Of a stretch of DNA of 64,000 bases, positions 8,564-16,894 are shown one piece after another. Source of the stretch: Paenibacillus sedimenti (GTDB taxonomy: Bacteria; Bacillota; Bacilli; Paenibacillales; NBRC-103111); assembly GCF_014534655.1 (NCBI RefSeq), contig NZ_JACVVD010000011.1, forward strand, positions 124,001 through 188,000, given 5' to 3'. Every line of letters starts with the position of its first letter. Position 1 is the first letter of the stretch. The position numbers and the translations under genes are program-made. The notes beneath the pieces were generated by a model. The model did no database searches. It saw nothing but the letters and a program-made list of their open reading frames with translations, and had not been told where the DNA came from.

Positions 8564-9523
8564 ATGCGTATTTTGTATTTGGATTGCTTCTCCGGTATCA
8601 GCGGCGACATGACGCTCGGCGCTTTGGTCGATGCCGGGGCAGATCGTGCTTACATAGAAGAAGAGCTTACCAAAATAAAGCTTGAGCCTTACATGCTCGA
8701 ATGGAAGCGTGTTGTCAAACGCGGCATCTCAGCTCTCAAGCTTGATGTGCTTTTGGATCCACACCATCCGCCGAAGCATCACAGGCATTACTCAGAAATT
8801 GTTCGCATCATTCAATCGGCAGGATTCAATGAGCGGGTTACCGCACTAAGCTTAGCCATTTTCGAAAAAATCGGCATCGCTGAAGCCAAAATCCACGGCA
8901 TTCCCGTGGAAAAAGTGCATTTCCATGAAGTAGGCGCTATCGACTCCATCGTTGATATTGTCGGTGTCGCTTTGGCCATAGACTCGCTGCAGATCGAGCG
9001 TATATATGCCTCACCTGTACCGCTTGGCTCAGGAACGATACATATCGATCACGGCATCTATCCGGTACCCGCTCCCGCAACATTGGAAATGATGCGCGGA
9101 TTGCCGATCGCTTCCACCAACTACAGCTTAGAGTTAACTACGCCAACCGGCGCAGGCATTATTTCCGGTATTGTAGACGAATTCTCTCGAAGCTTCCCGC
9201 CGATGATCGTTGACACGATCGGCTATGGGGCTGGAACAAGAGATTTGCCTAACCAACCGAATGTACTTCGAGTCGTTGTCGGTAAAGTCGATCCTTTCAT
9301 CGGCAAATGGCAAATAACTCATGAGCATCTTGTCCATGAACACGGTCATACGCATTCGCACGATGACCATCATCACCATTCACATGACGAACACCACGGA
9401 CATTCGCATGAGCATCATCACGATCATCATGATCATCACGAGCATAAACATACTCACAACCACAGTCATGAAGGTACGCATGCTCACATTCACCACGCTG
9501 GAACCGACCCGGTTGCCCAGTGA
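8564..9523 (+). CDS. larC1: LarC N-terminal half (LarC1) with His-rich tail
   Basis: LarC is the CTP-dependent enzyme that inserts nickel into the pincer nucleotide. This 319-residue protein holds only the N-terminal part: MRILYLDCFSGISGDM at the start, then VHFHEVGAIDSIVDIVG and LTTPTGAGII. From about residue 255 it ends in a segment with roughly thirty histidines in some sixty residues, a likely nickel-storage or loading tail. The C-terminal LarC domain does not follow; it is encoded convergently on the other strand (9545-10030). In Lactobacillus the halves are joined by ribosomal frameshifting, which is impossible in this arrangement. Confidence 0.92.
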   Translation: MRILYLDCFSGISGDMTLGALVDAGADRAYIEEELTKIKLEPYMLEWKRVVKRGISALKLDVLLDPHHPPKHHRHYSEIVRIIQSAGFNERVTALSLAIFEKIGIAEAKIHGIPVEKVHFHEVGAIDSIVDIVGVALAIDSLQIERIYASPVPLGSGTIHIDHGIYPVPAPATLEMMRGLPIASTNYSLELTTPTGAGIISGIVDEFSRSFPPMIVDTIGYGAGTRDLPNQPNVLRVVVGKVDPFIGKWQITHEHLVHEHGHTHSHDDHHHHSHDEHHGHSHEHHHDHHDHHEHKHTHNHSHEGTHAHIHHAGTDPVAQ

Positions 9524-9562
9524 AAAAACGCCTCTTCCTGCTCGTCAGGAAGGGGCGTTTTG
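9523..9562. terminator. Bidirectional terminator between larC1 and larC2
   Basis: A stem AACGCCtCTTCCTG / CAGGAAGgGGCGTT flanked by A and T runs lies between the converging genes. The larC2 stop codon (9545-9547) lies inside the hairpin. Confidence 0.8.
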
Positions 9563-10030
9563 TTGTCTCTCCATAAACTGTTTTCGCACTTCGTCATAGA
9601 CCCGTTTAAGCGGCACTTGATACTGTTTAGCGACTTGTTCGCACTCTTTGAATTCCGGTGCATATTGCACCAATTTTCCTTGGTGATAGCCCACTTTAAC
9701 GGTTAGAGGCCCCCACTGTGTCTGTACTTTCTCGAATTCTCTAGCCAAGCGGTGACAGGACGCATGCATATACCGGATACCCAGCGTCGTCGTTTCGCTA
9801 AAAATAACCTCCTCAACCTCCATGAGCAGATCGGCTGCCAATAGAACGTTCAGCATGATGCCAGGTCTCGCTCTTTTCATAATAATCGGCACCACAAATA
9901 CATCGTTGGCGCCAAGATCAAAAAGCTTGTCCATAATATAAGAAACCCACTCGGGATTCATGTCATCCAGATTGGCTTGAATTAATAGCATTTGATCATC
10001 CACATGTTCTTCTCTGTGATTAAAACTCAT
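9545..10030 (-). CDS. larC2: LarC C-terminal half (LarC2), encoded separately on the opposite strand
   Basis: A 161-residue protein that matches the C-terminal domain of LarC: LIQANLDDMNPEW at the start (family: DDMNPE), then VVPIIMKRARPGIML and TTTLGIRY. It supplies the part of nickel insertase that larC1 lacks, so the enzyme is probably assembled from two chains. The ATG at 10030 has GAGGTG six bases upstream; an in-frame GTG at 10039 has no spacing for a ribosome site. The gene diverges from lytH and converges on larC1, so it needs its own promoter in the 115 bases before lytH. Confidence 0.9.
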   Translation of the reverse strand: MSFNHREEHVDDQMLLIQANLDDMNPEWVSYIMDKLFDLGANDVFVVPIIMKRARPGIMLNVLLAADLLMEVEEVIFSETTTLGIRYMHASCHRLAREFEKVQTQWGPLTVKVGYHQGKLVQYAPEFKECEQVAKQYQVPLKRVYDEVRKQFMERQQNAPS

Positions 10031-10145
10031 GGCCCCCACCTCTTACAGGCATCATAGCAAAAATTGGCTGCGAACTAAAGAGACGGGATAAACATTCTGA
10101 GAACAGCGCATCCTAAGAACTAACATTTCAGGAAGGATGATAGAG

Positions 10146-11198
10146 ATGATAAGCAGACCTATTTGGCAACGGGTTCTTGTTCTTAGCCTACTCCTAGCTG
10201 CAACCGAATCGGAAATCCAATCCGTCAGTGCCGCATCTAATGACGTAACTTATGTGCAAGGACCTGCACCTGCTCCCTCTAAAAATACAAGCGCCCTATA
10301 TGCTGAACGCAAAGAGCTTTTTGAAAAAACAAGCACGCTGACCGGGATACCATGGACCTACCTCGCCGCAGTTGACCAATATGAGCGAACCATAAATATC
10401 GCTAGAAAAAGACCTGCTCACCAAGGACTTACAAGCATATATTTTGCCGAATCGGATTGGACAGGTCTGATGAATCCGGACCAACAGGATACGAATCCAC
10501 AAACCATAGCCCTGTTCCAAGGTTATGGAAGGGACGGTTCTGGGGATGGCGTGGCAGATCGTAACAATGATTTGGATGTGCTTGCTTCAATGACTGCTTT
10601 GATGAGCAAACTGGGGACGCGAGATGAACAAATGCAAATAAGCCTATGGAATTATTATCAAAATTCACGCAGCGTTGAGCGAATTAAACAATTCGCAGCT
10701 ATTTATAGGGCATTCGGTACGCTGGATTTGAATGGGCATGCGTTTCCATTGCCTATCGGATCCGATTACTCTTATCGCAGCACATGGGGAGACAGCCGCG
10801 GTTGGGGTGGGCATCGTATCCATGAAGGTACGGATCTTTTTGCCCGACACGGAGTGCCGGTCCGCAGCACTTGCTACGGCATTATTGAAATTAAGGGCTG
10901 GAATCCTTATGGCGGCTGGCGAATTGGTATCCGTGATGTAAACAACCTATACCACTATTACGCACATCTTTCGGGGTACCAAAAAGGCATTAAGGAAGGT
11001 GACATCGTGGAACCGGGCCAAACCATCGGCTGGGTAGGCAGTTCAGGTTATGGCAAAAAAGGGACATCCGGTAAGTTTCCCCCTCATTTGCATTTTGGCC
11101 TTTATCGTGACAACGGACTTGCCGAATGGAGCTTTGACCCCTACCCATCCCTTCGGAAATGGGAGCGTGAAGACCGTAACAAGCGAAAGAACAAATAA
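10146..11198 (+). CDS. lytH: M23-family peptidase, LytH/YunA-like cortex L-Ala-D-Glu peptidase
   Basis: A secreted 350-residue protein. A signal-type hydrophobic helix (VLVLSLLLAA) lies in the first 25 residues. A middle region of about 150 residues resembles a lysozyme-like helical domain. The C-terminal M23 metallopeptidase has HEGTDLF (Hx3D) and HLHFG zinc motifs with HYYAHL between. In Bacillus LytH trims peptide stems in spore cortex. The neighbour yunB supports the orthology. AGGAAGG precedes the ATG at 10146. A GGATA and CATCCTA pair 18 bases apart (10086-10115) resembles a forespore sigma promoter, though the Bacillus gene is sigma-K dependent. Confidence 0.82.
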   Translation: MISRPIWQRVLVLSLLLAATESEIQSVSAASNDVTYVQGPAPAPSKNTSALYAERKELFEKTSTLTGIPWTYLAAVDQYERTINIARKRPAHQGLTSIYFAESDWTGLMNPDQQDTNPQTIALFQGYGRDGSGDGVADRNNDLDVLASMTALMSKLGTRDEQMQISLWNYYQNSRSVERIKQFAAIYRAFGTLDLNGHAFPLPIGSDYSYRSTWGDSRGWGGHRIHEGTDLFARHGVPVRSTCYGIIEIKGWNPYGGWRIGIRDVNNLYHYYAHLSGYQKGIKEGDIVEPGQTIGWVGSSGYGKKGTSGKFPPHLHFGLYRDNGLAEWSFDPYPSLRKWEREDRNKRKNK

Positions 11199-11207
11199 GC
11201 CGTCCAC

Positions 11208-12002
11208 TTATCGTGGCGGCTCTTCCTGTTCCTTGTTTTCCTGGGGTACTGCGCTCTCTCCTTTTGGCGCTGTCGTGTTGACATTCGGTAAGCTTGGAAT
11301 AGACAGGTTTGGCGGGACAGCATCTTTATTGCTGCCAACCGGATTTCCTTTATTATCAAAATAATAAGTAGGCACATCACCGACGACCAAAGAGTATGAG
11401 ATGGGGATTTCCGTCTCTACAATTTCCGTATCTGAATCAAATGGAATAATAACAGATACTTCAGCAATGATGCGCACATATACCTCGAATAGCACCATGT
11501 TAATGCCCGCATTCTGGGAACGCGTATTCAAATCAACCTTTACATTCCCAACCGGCAGCAACTTAATAGGAATATCCGGTCCAAAAGAGGCCAAAATGGC
11601 GCTATTCATCGCCTGCCCCACAGGGATATGATCGGAAATTTTTTGCAAATTGTTCAGTTCGCCTTGTACGGTTCTGATCGTATCTGAGGTGATCCGCATG
11701 TGCTCCGCATAATTGAGCATGAACCCGGTAATCTTGCCGTTTTTATCGGTTTTCCAATCGATAAGCTGCTCGGCGTCGGCATTCCTTGCAACGTGATCGG
11801 CAATCGCGCTATTTATCGCTTGGGTAGCGATCTGCTTGATACGGACTTTAGCCAAATTCATGAGCGGCGGACGCAAATTGCGCTCTACGAACATGAATGA
11901 CTGAACGGCAAACAAGACAAAGATGAGAAGCCCAATAAGCAATACCCGTTTGCGGCTTGCATTTCCCGCAGGCCGGCTTCTCCACCGTCGTCTATGCAGC
12001 AT
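11208..12002 (-). CDS. yunB: Sporulation protein YunB
   Basis: A 264-residue protein with an arginine-rich N-terminus, one transmembrane helix (VLLIGLLIFVLFAVQSF, residues 20-36) and an extracytoplasmic domain containing the family segments INSAIADHV, TVQGELNNLQ and PIKLLPVGNVKVD. YunB is needed for efficient sporulation in Bacillus; its activity is unknown. The proline-rich C-terminal 45 residues vary in the family. It converges with lytH with only nine bases between the stops. GGGGGAAGGGA precedes the ATG. Confidence 0.88.
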   Translation of the reverse strand: MLHRRRWRSRPAGNASRKRVLLIGLLIFVLFAVQSFMFVERNLRPPLMNLAKVRIKQIATQAINSAIADHVARNADAEQLIDWKTDKNGKITGFMLNYAEHMRITSDTIRTVQGELNNLQKISDHIPVGQAMNSAILASFGPDIPIKLLPVGNVKVDLNTRSQNAGINMVLFEVYVRIIAEVSVIIPFDSDTEIVETEIPISYSLVVGDVPTYYFDNKGNPVGSNKDAVPPNLSIPSLPNVNTTAPKGESAVPQENKEQEEPPR

Positions 12003-12423
12003 TCCCTTCCCCCCCGCCGGCTTGTCATTACTATCACCTTATGCATACATAGGACAAAAAAGAAGACAACACTGATAAGAACCAGATAGCGTGCCAGTGC
12101 TTAGTTCGCTTTTTTACTTGCCCATAGTTTAATTTCCTCACCCCAAAGTCGCTAACAATTGAGCATGTTCCTCACTGACCGGTGAGCATGCTCCCTTTGC
12201 TGACTTATATCATTTGAAACTTTCTTATGGGCACTATCCCGTAGCCTCAGATTGTTTGATGTTGAGTCTGAGTCAATGGGATAATGCCCATAGAGTAGTA
12301 TTAACAGTTACTATGAGGGTAGGGGGGGCAAGTTGAGTAACTGTTTCTGATCTCCGGCCAATCCTCCAAAACGAACTAAGCCACCTTCACTTAGAAAGGT
12401 GGCTTAGTTCGTTTTGGTTCGAT
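12003..12423. other. Non-coding interval rich in hairpins
   Basis: No coding region is convincing here. Three inverted-repeat structures sit in the right two thirds: 12161-12192 (GAGCATG..CTCAC / GTGAGCATGCTC), 12226-12292 (TATGGGCAcTATCCC / GGGATAaTGCCCATA with an inner CTCAGA/TCTGAG), and the 22-base perfect stem at 12366-12417. The left part should carry the yunB promoter. The last hairpin probably terminates the serine dehydratase operon. Confidence 0.6.
12366..12417 (-). terminator. Very long perfect hairpin after sdaAA
   Basis: A perfect 22-base inverted repeat begins CCAAAACGAACTAAGCCACC and is separated from its complement by an 8-base loop. It lies seven bases beyond the sdaAA stop. 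The outer CCAAAA/TTTTGG gives short A and T runs on both sides, so it can act as terminator on the minus strand. Confidence 0.65.
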
Positions 12424-13299
12424 CTATTTTTTCCGCAAATCATTCATTATTTTGCGTCCGGTTGGTGTCTGCGCGAGGCCGCCGCCAGCGGTTTCTCGAT
12501 GTTTCTCTGGCATCGAGGAGCCGACTTCAAGCATCACTTGAACGACTTCGTCGGAAGGGATGACGCTGCGCACACCGGCCAGGGCCATGTCAGCGGCGGC
12601 AAGAGCTGTTACCGCTCCGAAGCCGTTGCGGACGATGCAAGGTATTTCAACGAGACCGCCTACGGGATCGCAGATCAGGCCGAGCGAGTTTTTGAGGGCA
12701 AGACCGACTGCATGGATCGCTTGCTCGGGGGTGCCTCCCCTAAGCTCAACCAGAGCACCGGCAGCCATGCCGATGGCTGAGCCGACTTCCGCCTGACAGC
12801 CGCCCTCCGCGCCTGAGATAAAGGAGTTATTGGCGATGACGTAGCCGATCGCACCGGCAGCGAATAAGCCATAAACCATGTGCTCGTCAGACCAACCAAA
12901 GCGCTGCTGACAGCTGATGAAAACACCAGGAATAATACCGCATGAGCCAGCGGTTGGTGTCGCAATTACCCGCCCCATAGAAGCATTGACTTCCGAGACG
13001 GCAAGTGCGTAGGCCATCGCCTCACTAGCCGCTCCACCGAGATTCGGCTCGGCTTGCTCTCTGTATGTCATGACTCGCTGAGCGTCCAATCCCGTCAGTC
13101 CGCTGCGGGAGGTTGTATTTTCGTGCAACCCCTTGTCGACTGCCGTTTTCATGATCTGGTAGTATTCGGCCATCTGGGCAAACACCTGCTCGGATGACTG
13201 GCCTGATTCCGCACACTGCTCTTCGAGCATTACATGTCCAATACTCATATTTCGCTGCTCACTAAGGAGTCTGAGCTCTTGTAATGTTGTAAAATTCAT
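12424..13299 (-). CDS. sdaAA: L-serine dehydratase, iron-sulfur alpha subunit
   Basis: A 291-residue subunit of the [4Fe-4S] L-serine ammonia-lyase, which converts serine to pyruvate and ammonia. It carries the family segments TPTAGSCGIIPGV, SGAEGGCQAEVG and LICDPVGGLVEIPC, with the cluster cysteines among them. It is encoded downstream of the beta subunit on the same strand with 13 bases between, the Bacillus sdaAB-sdaAA order. GAGGAG lies eight bases before the ATG. Confidence 0.93.
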   Translation of the reverse strand: MNFTTLQELRLLSEQRNMSIGHVMLEEQCAESGQSSEQVFAQMAEYYQIMKTAVDKGLHENTTSRSGLTGLDAQRVMTYREQAEPNLGGAASEAMAYALAVSEVNASMGRVIATPTAGSCGIIPGVFISCQQRFGWSDEHMVYGLFAAGAIGYVIANNSFISGAEGGCQAEVGSAIGMAAGALVELRGGTPEQAIHAVGLALKNSLGLICDPVGGLVEIPCIVRNGFGAVTALAAADMALAGVRSVIPSDEVVQVMLEVGSSMPEKHRETAGGGLAQTPTGRKIMNDLRKK

Positions 13300-13312
13300 T
13301 CCGATTTCTCCT

Positions 13313-13996
13313 CTAGCGTTTATCTCTGTTCAAGTCAATGACATCCACGGATTGAATCGCTGGAAAGTTCAACAGTTCAGAGATTAGCTCAGACGAAACA
13401 GGTACGTCCAGTTCCATAACTGTCAGCGCATCACCACTCCGGCTTTTACGATCAACCGACATATGCCCAATGTTCGCTTGTCTCTGCTTAAGTAACTGAG
13501 TGGCATCCGCAACAACGCCTAGCCAGTCATTATGTTTAATAACGAGTGTCGGATAAGAACCGGTTAGCTTCACGCTAAATCCGTTGATCTCAATAATTTC
13601 AATATTTCCGCCGCCGATTGACGTTCCCACGATCGATAATTGTTTGGAGGAAGAGACGGAGGAAAGAACGATTTTAGCTGTATTCGGATGTGTGAACAAA
13701 CCCTTTCCTTGATCAAAGGTGACCTCTATACCACATTGTTTTGCAATATCTAACGATTGTGTAATTCTGGGGTCGTCTGTTGGCCAATCCAGCAGCCCGC
13801 CGACTATGGCCAAGTCTGTTCCGTGGCCTTTATACGTTGCAGCAAAGGAACCATAAAACAGTACATGCGCCCGATCCAGCTGTTCGCCGAACAATTGTCG
13901 AGCCGCTTTACCAATCCGAACTGCACCTGCCGTATGAGAACTGGAAGGTCCGACCATAGCCGGACCAATAATTGAAAAAACATCTTTAAATCTCAT
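13313..13996 (-). CDS. sdaAB: L-serine dehydratase beta subunit with ACT domain
   Basis: A 227-residue subunit: the N-terminal half is the SDH beta domain (DVFSIIGPAMVGPSSSHTAGA), the C-terminal 70 residues form an ACT domain (YPTLVIKHNDWLGVVADATQLL) that probably senses serine or another ligand. The start MRFKDVF at 13996 has GGAGG eight bases upstream; an ATG 15 bases earlier is less well placed. It forms an operon with sdaAA. Confidence 0.92.
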   Translation of the reverse strand: MRFKDVFSIIGPAMVGPSSSHTAGAVRIGKAARQLFGEQLDRAHVLFYGSFAATYKGHGTDLAIVGGLLDWPTDDPRITQSLDIAKQCGIEVTFDQGKGLFTHPNTAKIVLSSVSSSKQLSIVGTSIGGGNIEIIEINGFSVKLTGSYPTLVIKHNDWLGVVADATQLLKQRQANIGHMSVDRKSRSGDALTVMELDVPVSSELISELLNFPAIQSVDVIDLNRDKR

Positions 13997-14126
13997 AGAG
14001 GAAGCCTCCATACCTGTAAAAAAATCTTACTCCATCCTATTTCGCTACAGGCTGTCTCTGCTCCTCTTTAGACAAAACGTCGTGGCTCATCTACGGTAGC
14101 GAGTAAATTTTTTCGTCTTGTCTAAG

Positions 14127-14165
14127 CAAAAACGAGCCGACTCCGTTGAATCAACTCGTTTTTGT
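14127..14165 (-). terminator. Terminator after the MFS pump gene
   Basis: AAAAACGAG and CTCGTTTTT pair around a short interrupted stem, ending on the minus strand in a T run, ten bases beyond the pump stop. Confidence 0.65.
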
Positions 14166-14175
14166 GATTAAGAAA

Positions 14176-15648
14176 TTAGTGCCCCACCATCATCGCAGCA
14201 TTCGGATTCTCACCGGATGGATCCTCCTCAGCCGGCTGCGGCTTTGGTCTCCGCAGAATAAATCCAAGCAATGCGCCTACAAACGCAAGGCATGCTGTGA
14301 GTAAGAAAGTATCACCAAAAGCTAATACAGACGCTTGAAGAGGATCTTTCACTTCAGCAGCATGATCTGTAATTTTGCTCGTCAAGAAGCCTGTTAAGCC
14401 TGCTACAGCAAAGGAAACCATGACTTGCTGAGCGGCAGTCGTGAGCGGGGTTACACGATTCACCAGTTTACGCGGAGCCGCTTGGAGCACGTGCGTATTG
14501 ATGGACATCATGGAAAGCCCCATTCCCGCACCCATCATAGCAAGCGCGCACATGATATATACAAGGCTTGTATCGATGGCTACGTTTGAGAGCATGAACA
14601 AAGCCACTGTAATGATACCTAAACCAGTAATGGCTAACGGACGAGCTCCTATTTTATCGAACAACCTGCCGCCAAGCGGCATGAATACTGCAGAAGCCAA
14701 TGCTTGAGGAAGCAGGATAAGACCTGTGGTCAGCGGGCTGAATTGCTTAACCTGTTGCAAAAACACTGGGATCAGTACAAAGGAACCAAATAACGCAATT
14801 TGCGATATCCAAGTAATGATGATCCCTCTGGTAAAATCGGAAGAACCGAACACACGTAACTCAAGCAGCGGTTGTTTTTGACGAAGCTCAACTATAATGA
14901 AAAGGATGAGAGCAACGAAACCAACAATTAGGCTTATAACCGTCTGTGTTGACGTCCAGCTTACACCGCCTTCGTTCACTGCGTATGCGAGCGTGGAGAA
15001 TGCGATTGGCGCAAGAATAATGCCTAATATATCCAACGAAGGAACAGCTTTGCGCTCGATGTTCGGTAAGTAGCGTATACCAACCAAAATGGCTATAATC
15101 CCAATCGGTACGTTAATAAGGAAAATCCAATGCCATGTTGAATATTCTACTAACCAACCGGATAAAACCGGGCCTAGAGCCGGCGCTAGCAGCATCGGTA
15201 CGCCGAGCATTCCCATTACTGCGCCCATTTTATCAGGAGGGGCTAATCGGAATATCATCGCCATCCCGATGGGAGCCACCATGCCTCCGCCTAATCCTTG
15301 AATGATACGGTAGATAATTAATTGTTCCGGCGTTTGCGCAAAAGAGCAAAGCGCCGAACCAATGGTAAATAGGGCAATCGTAATCAAAAAAATCCGTTTG
15401 GCACCGAATCGATCCGTCATCCAACCTGCAAGCGGAATAACGGCAGAAAGCGCTAACGTATAACCTGTCACCGTCCATTGCAGCGTTGAGAGGTCGGAAT
15501 TAAAATCTTCGACCAAACCCGGAAGGGCAACATTCACTACAGTGCTGTCCAAAATAACCATTATCATTCCAATGATAACGGCCATTAGCGGCCCGAGTAA
15601 GGCTGTAATGGAAGCTTCGCCATCACCTTTTACTTGCTTTTTACTCAT
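14176..15648 (-). CDS. DHA2-family multidrug MFS exporter (EmrB/QacA type)
   Basis: A 490-residue inner-membrane proton antiporter with about 14 hydrophobic helices, the number typical of the DHA2 family. The N-terminal VILDSTVVNVALPGL and motif A GWMTDRFGAKRIFL are standard for EmrB/QacA exporters. The C-terminal 25 residues are hydrophilic. The gene stands alone, without an EmrA-type adaptor, as usual in Gram-positive bacteria. A promoter with a palindrome in its spacer lies upstream (15706-15733), suggesting repression by a TetR- or MarR-type factor not found in the window. Substrate unknown. Confidence 0.88.
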   Translation of the reverse strand: MSKKQVKGDGEASITALLGPLMAVIIGMIMVILDSTVVNVALPGLVEDFNSDLSTLQWTVTGYTLALSAVIPLAGWMTDRFGAKRIFLITIALFTIGSALCSFAQTPEQLIIYRIIQGLGGGMVAPIGMAMIFRLAPPDKMGAVMGMLGVPMLLAPALGPVLSGWLVEYSTWHWIFLINVPIGIIAILVGIRYLPNIERKAVPSLDILGIILAPIAFSTLAYAVNEGGVSWTSTQTVISLIVGFVALILFIIVELRQKQPLLELRVFGSSDFTRGIIITWISQIALFGSFVLIPVFLQQVKQFSPLTTGLILLPQALASAVFMPLGGRLFDKIGARPLAITGLGIITVALFMLSNVAIDTSLVYIMCALAMMGAGMGLSMMSINTHVLQAAPRKLVNRVTPLTTAAQQVMVSFAVAGLTGFLTSKITDHAAEVKDPLQASVLAFGDTFLLTACLAFVGALLGFILRRPKPQPAEEDPSGENPNAAMMVGH

Positions 15649-15705
15649 TATAGTATCTTCCTCTCCAATGATCTGTTTCTATATGTATTCTTTCTCACGA
15701 TGTTA

Positions 15706-15733
15706 ATTGTAATTGTTTTACAACCAAATGCAA
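15706..15733 (-). promoter_or_regulatory. MFS gene promoter with palindromic operator
   Basis: On the minus strand TTGCAT and TACAAT are 16 bases apart. TTGTAA-N5-TTACAA (15707-15723) fills the spacer and touches the -10 box, as expected for a repressor site. Confidence 0.45.
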
Positions 15734-15884
15734 ACACATGTTTTTATAATAATATTTATTAAAATTATTTTTTCTTATATACTGGGAAACTATACCACGT
15801 ATCAACTGACAACTGTATGATAGTTAAACCGGGTGGTTTCATCCATCGTGACATGTACTGCAATCTGCTGCTCCTTGCATGAAC

Positions 15885-15924
15885 AAACAAGCCTATCTCC
15901 CTTTTTCGGAAAATAGGCTTGTTT
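15885..15924 (-). terminator. Terminator after the FrnE-like gene
   Basis: A 12-base stem AAACAAGCCTAT / ATAGGCTTGTTT with a purine-pyrimidine loop lies 13 bases beyond the stop. Confidence 0.75.
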
Positions 15925-15937
15925 CATTTTTTTATTA

Positions 15938-16648
15938 CTATTCATTACTGCAGACGCCATCTGTACACACAGCGCCCGAGCCGCCTGTTGTATCGTTTAA
16001 AACAGTGAGGGGCTTCTTCTCACCCCAAGCTTTCTCAAGCGCATCAAGAAATACGGAAGCCGATTGTGCACCAGATATCGCGTATTTTCGGTTAATGACA
16101 TAGAACGGAACTCCGCGCACTCCCAAGCGGGAGCCCTCAAGCTGATCAGCCCGAACCTCATCGGCAAACTGATCGCTTGCTAACATCGAGCTAACGGCAT
16201 TTGGATCCAGCCCGGCTTCGGCAGCGATGGCAGTCAAAGTTTCATGCCGGCCTACATGCTTGGATTCCGTAAAGTAAGCCTTGAATAACAGATCCGCAAC
16301 TTCTTTACTTTTGCCATGCTGGGCAGCGAAATGAAGGAGTCGGTGTGCGTCCAGCGTATTCGTCAGGACCAGCGTATCGAAATGAAAGTCCAATCCCTCG
16401 GCTTCAGCCTGTTTACCTAGCTGAGCGTTCATCGCCTTAGCCTCTTCACGGCTCATCCCGTACTTGGCGGAGAGCATATCATGAACATCATGAGCCACAT
16501 CTAACGGTGCATGCTCATCGAGTTGAAAGCTCTTGTATACGATCTCCACTTGATCCTTATGGGCAAACTGAGCAAGCCCGGACTCTATCCGACTTTTACC
16601 AATATAACAAAACGGACATGCAATATCCGACCAAATTTCAACTTGCAT
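15938..16648 (-). CDS. DsbA-family thiol oxidoreductase, FrnE-like
   Basis: A 236-residue thioredoxin-fold protein without signal peptide, so probably cytosolic. The active site SDIACPFCYIG has the CxxC of FrnE/2-hydroxychromene-isomerase-like DsbA proteins, and GVRGVPFYVI supplies the cis-proline loop. The C-terminus ends in VCTDGVCSNE, a Cx4C pair like the second redox motif described for Deinococcus FrnE. The ATG at 16648 has GGAGG seven bases upstream; earlier in-frame codons have none. It may repair or isomerise disulfides under oxidative stress; its substrate is not known. Confidence 0.85.
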   Translation of the reverse strand: MQVEIWSDIACPFCYIGKSRIESGLAQFAHKDQVEIVYKSFQLDEHAPLDVAHDVHDMLSAKYGMSREEAKAMNAQLGKQAEAEGLDFHFDTLVLTNTLDAHRLLHFAAQHGKSKEVADLLFKAYFTESKHVGRHETLTAIAAEAGLDPNAVSSMLASDQFADEVRADQLEGSRLGVRGVPFYVINRKYAISGAQSASVFLDALEKAWGEKKPLTVLNDTTGGSGAVCTDGVCSNE

Positions 16649-16871
16649 GTGAATTCCTCCCATCCCATTATTCATAATAATGAAAAAAATTATAGTTACT
16701 CACAAATTATAAGCCATAATTGACATCCAGGCAAGATTGCCAATAACTTAAATGAGAAAACCTCTATCGAGGCCTTTCAATGATGAGCGACCGCGTTTAG
16801 AGGTAGGTTTTATCGCCAATAAGAAAGCTGTTTTCGGGAACCGAAAACTTATACTTTCTTATGTGGTCAAA

Positions 16872-16894
16872 AGAGCTGCCCGCGGGACAGCTCT
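16872..16894 (-). terminator. Terminator at the end of the TrxB-like gene
   Basis: GAGCTG-CCC/GGG-CAGCTC pairs with one mismatch-free short loop, followed on the minus strand by TTTTG. Its first base overlaps the last base of the upstream stop codon. Confidence 0.65.

Noticed and set aside
8564-9560. Programmed frameshift joining larC1 and larC2 as in Lactobacillus
   Set aside because: The second half is on the opposite strand, so no frameshift could join them.
12226-12292. Hairpin considered as an insertion-sequence end or attachment site
   Set aside because: No flanking target duplication, integrase or transposase is visible; it is kept only as part of a hairpin cluster.
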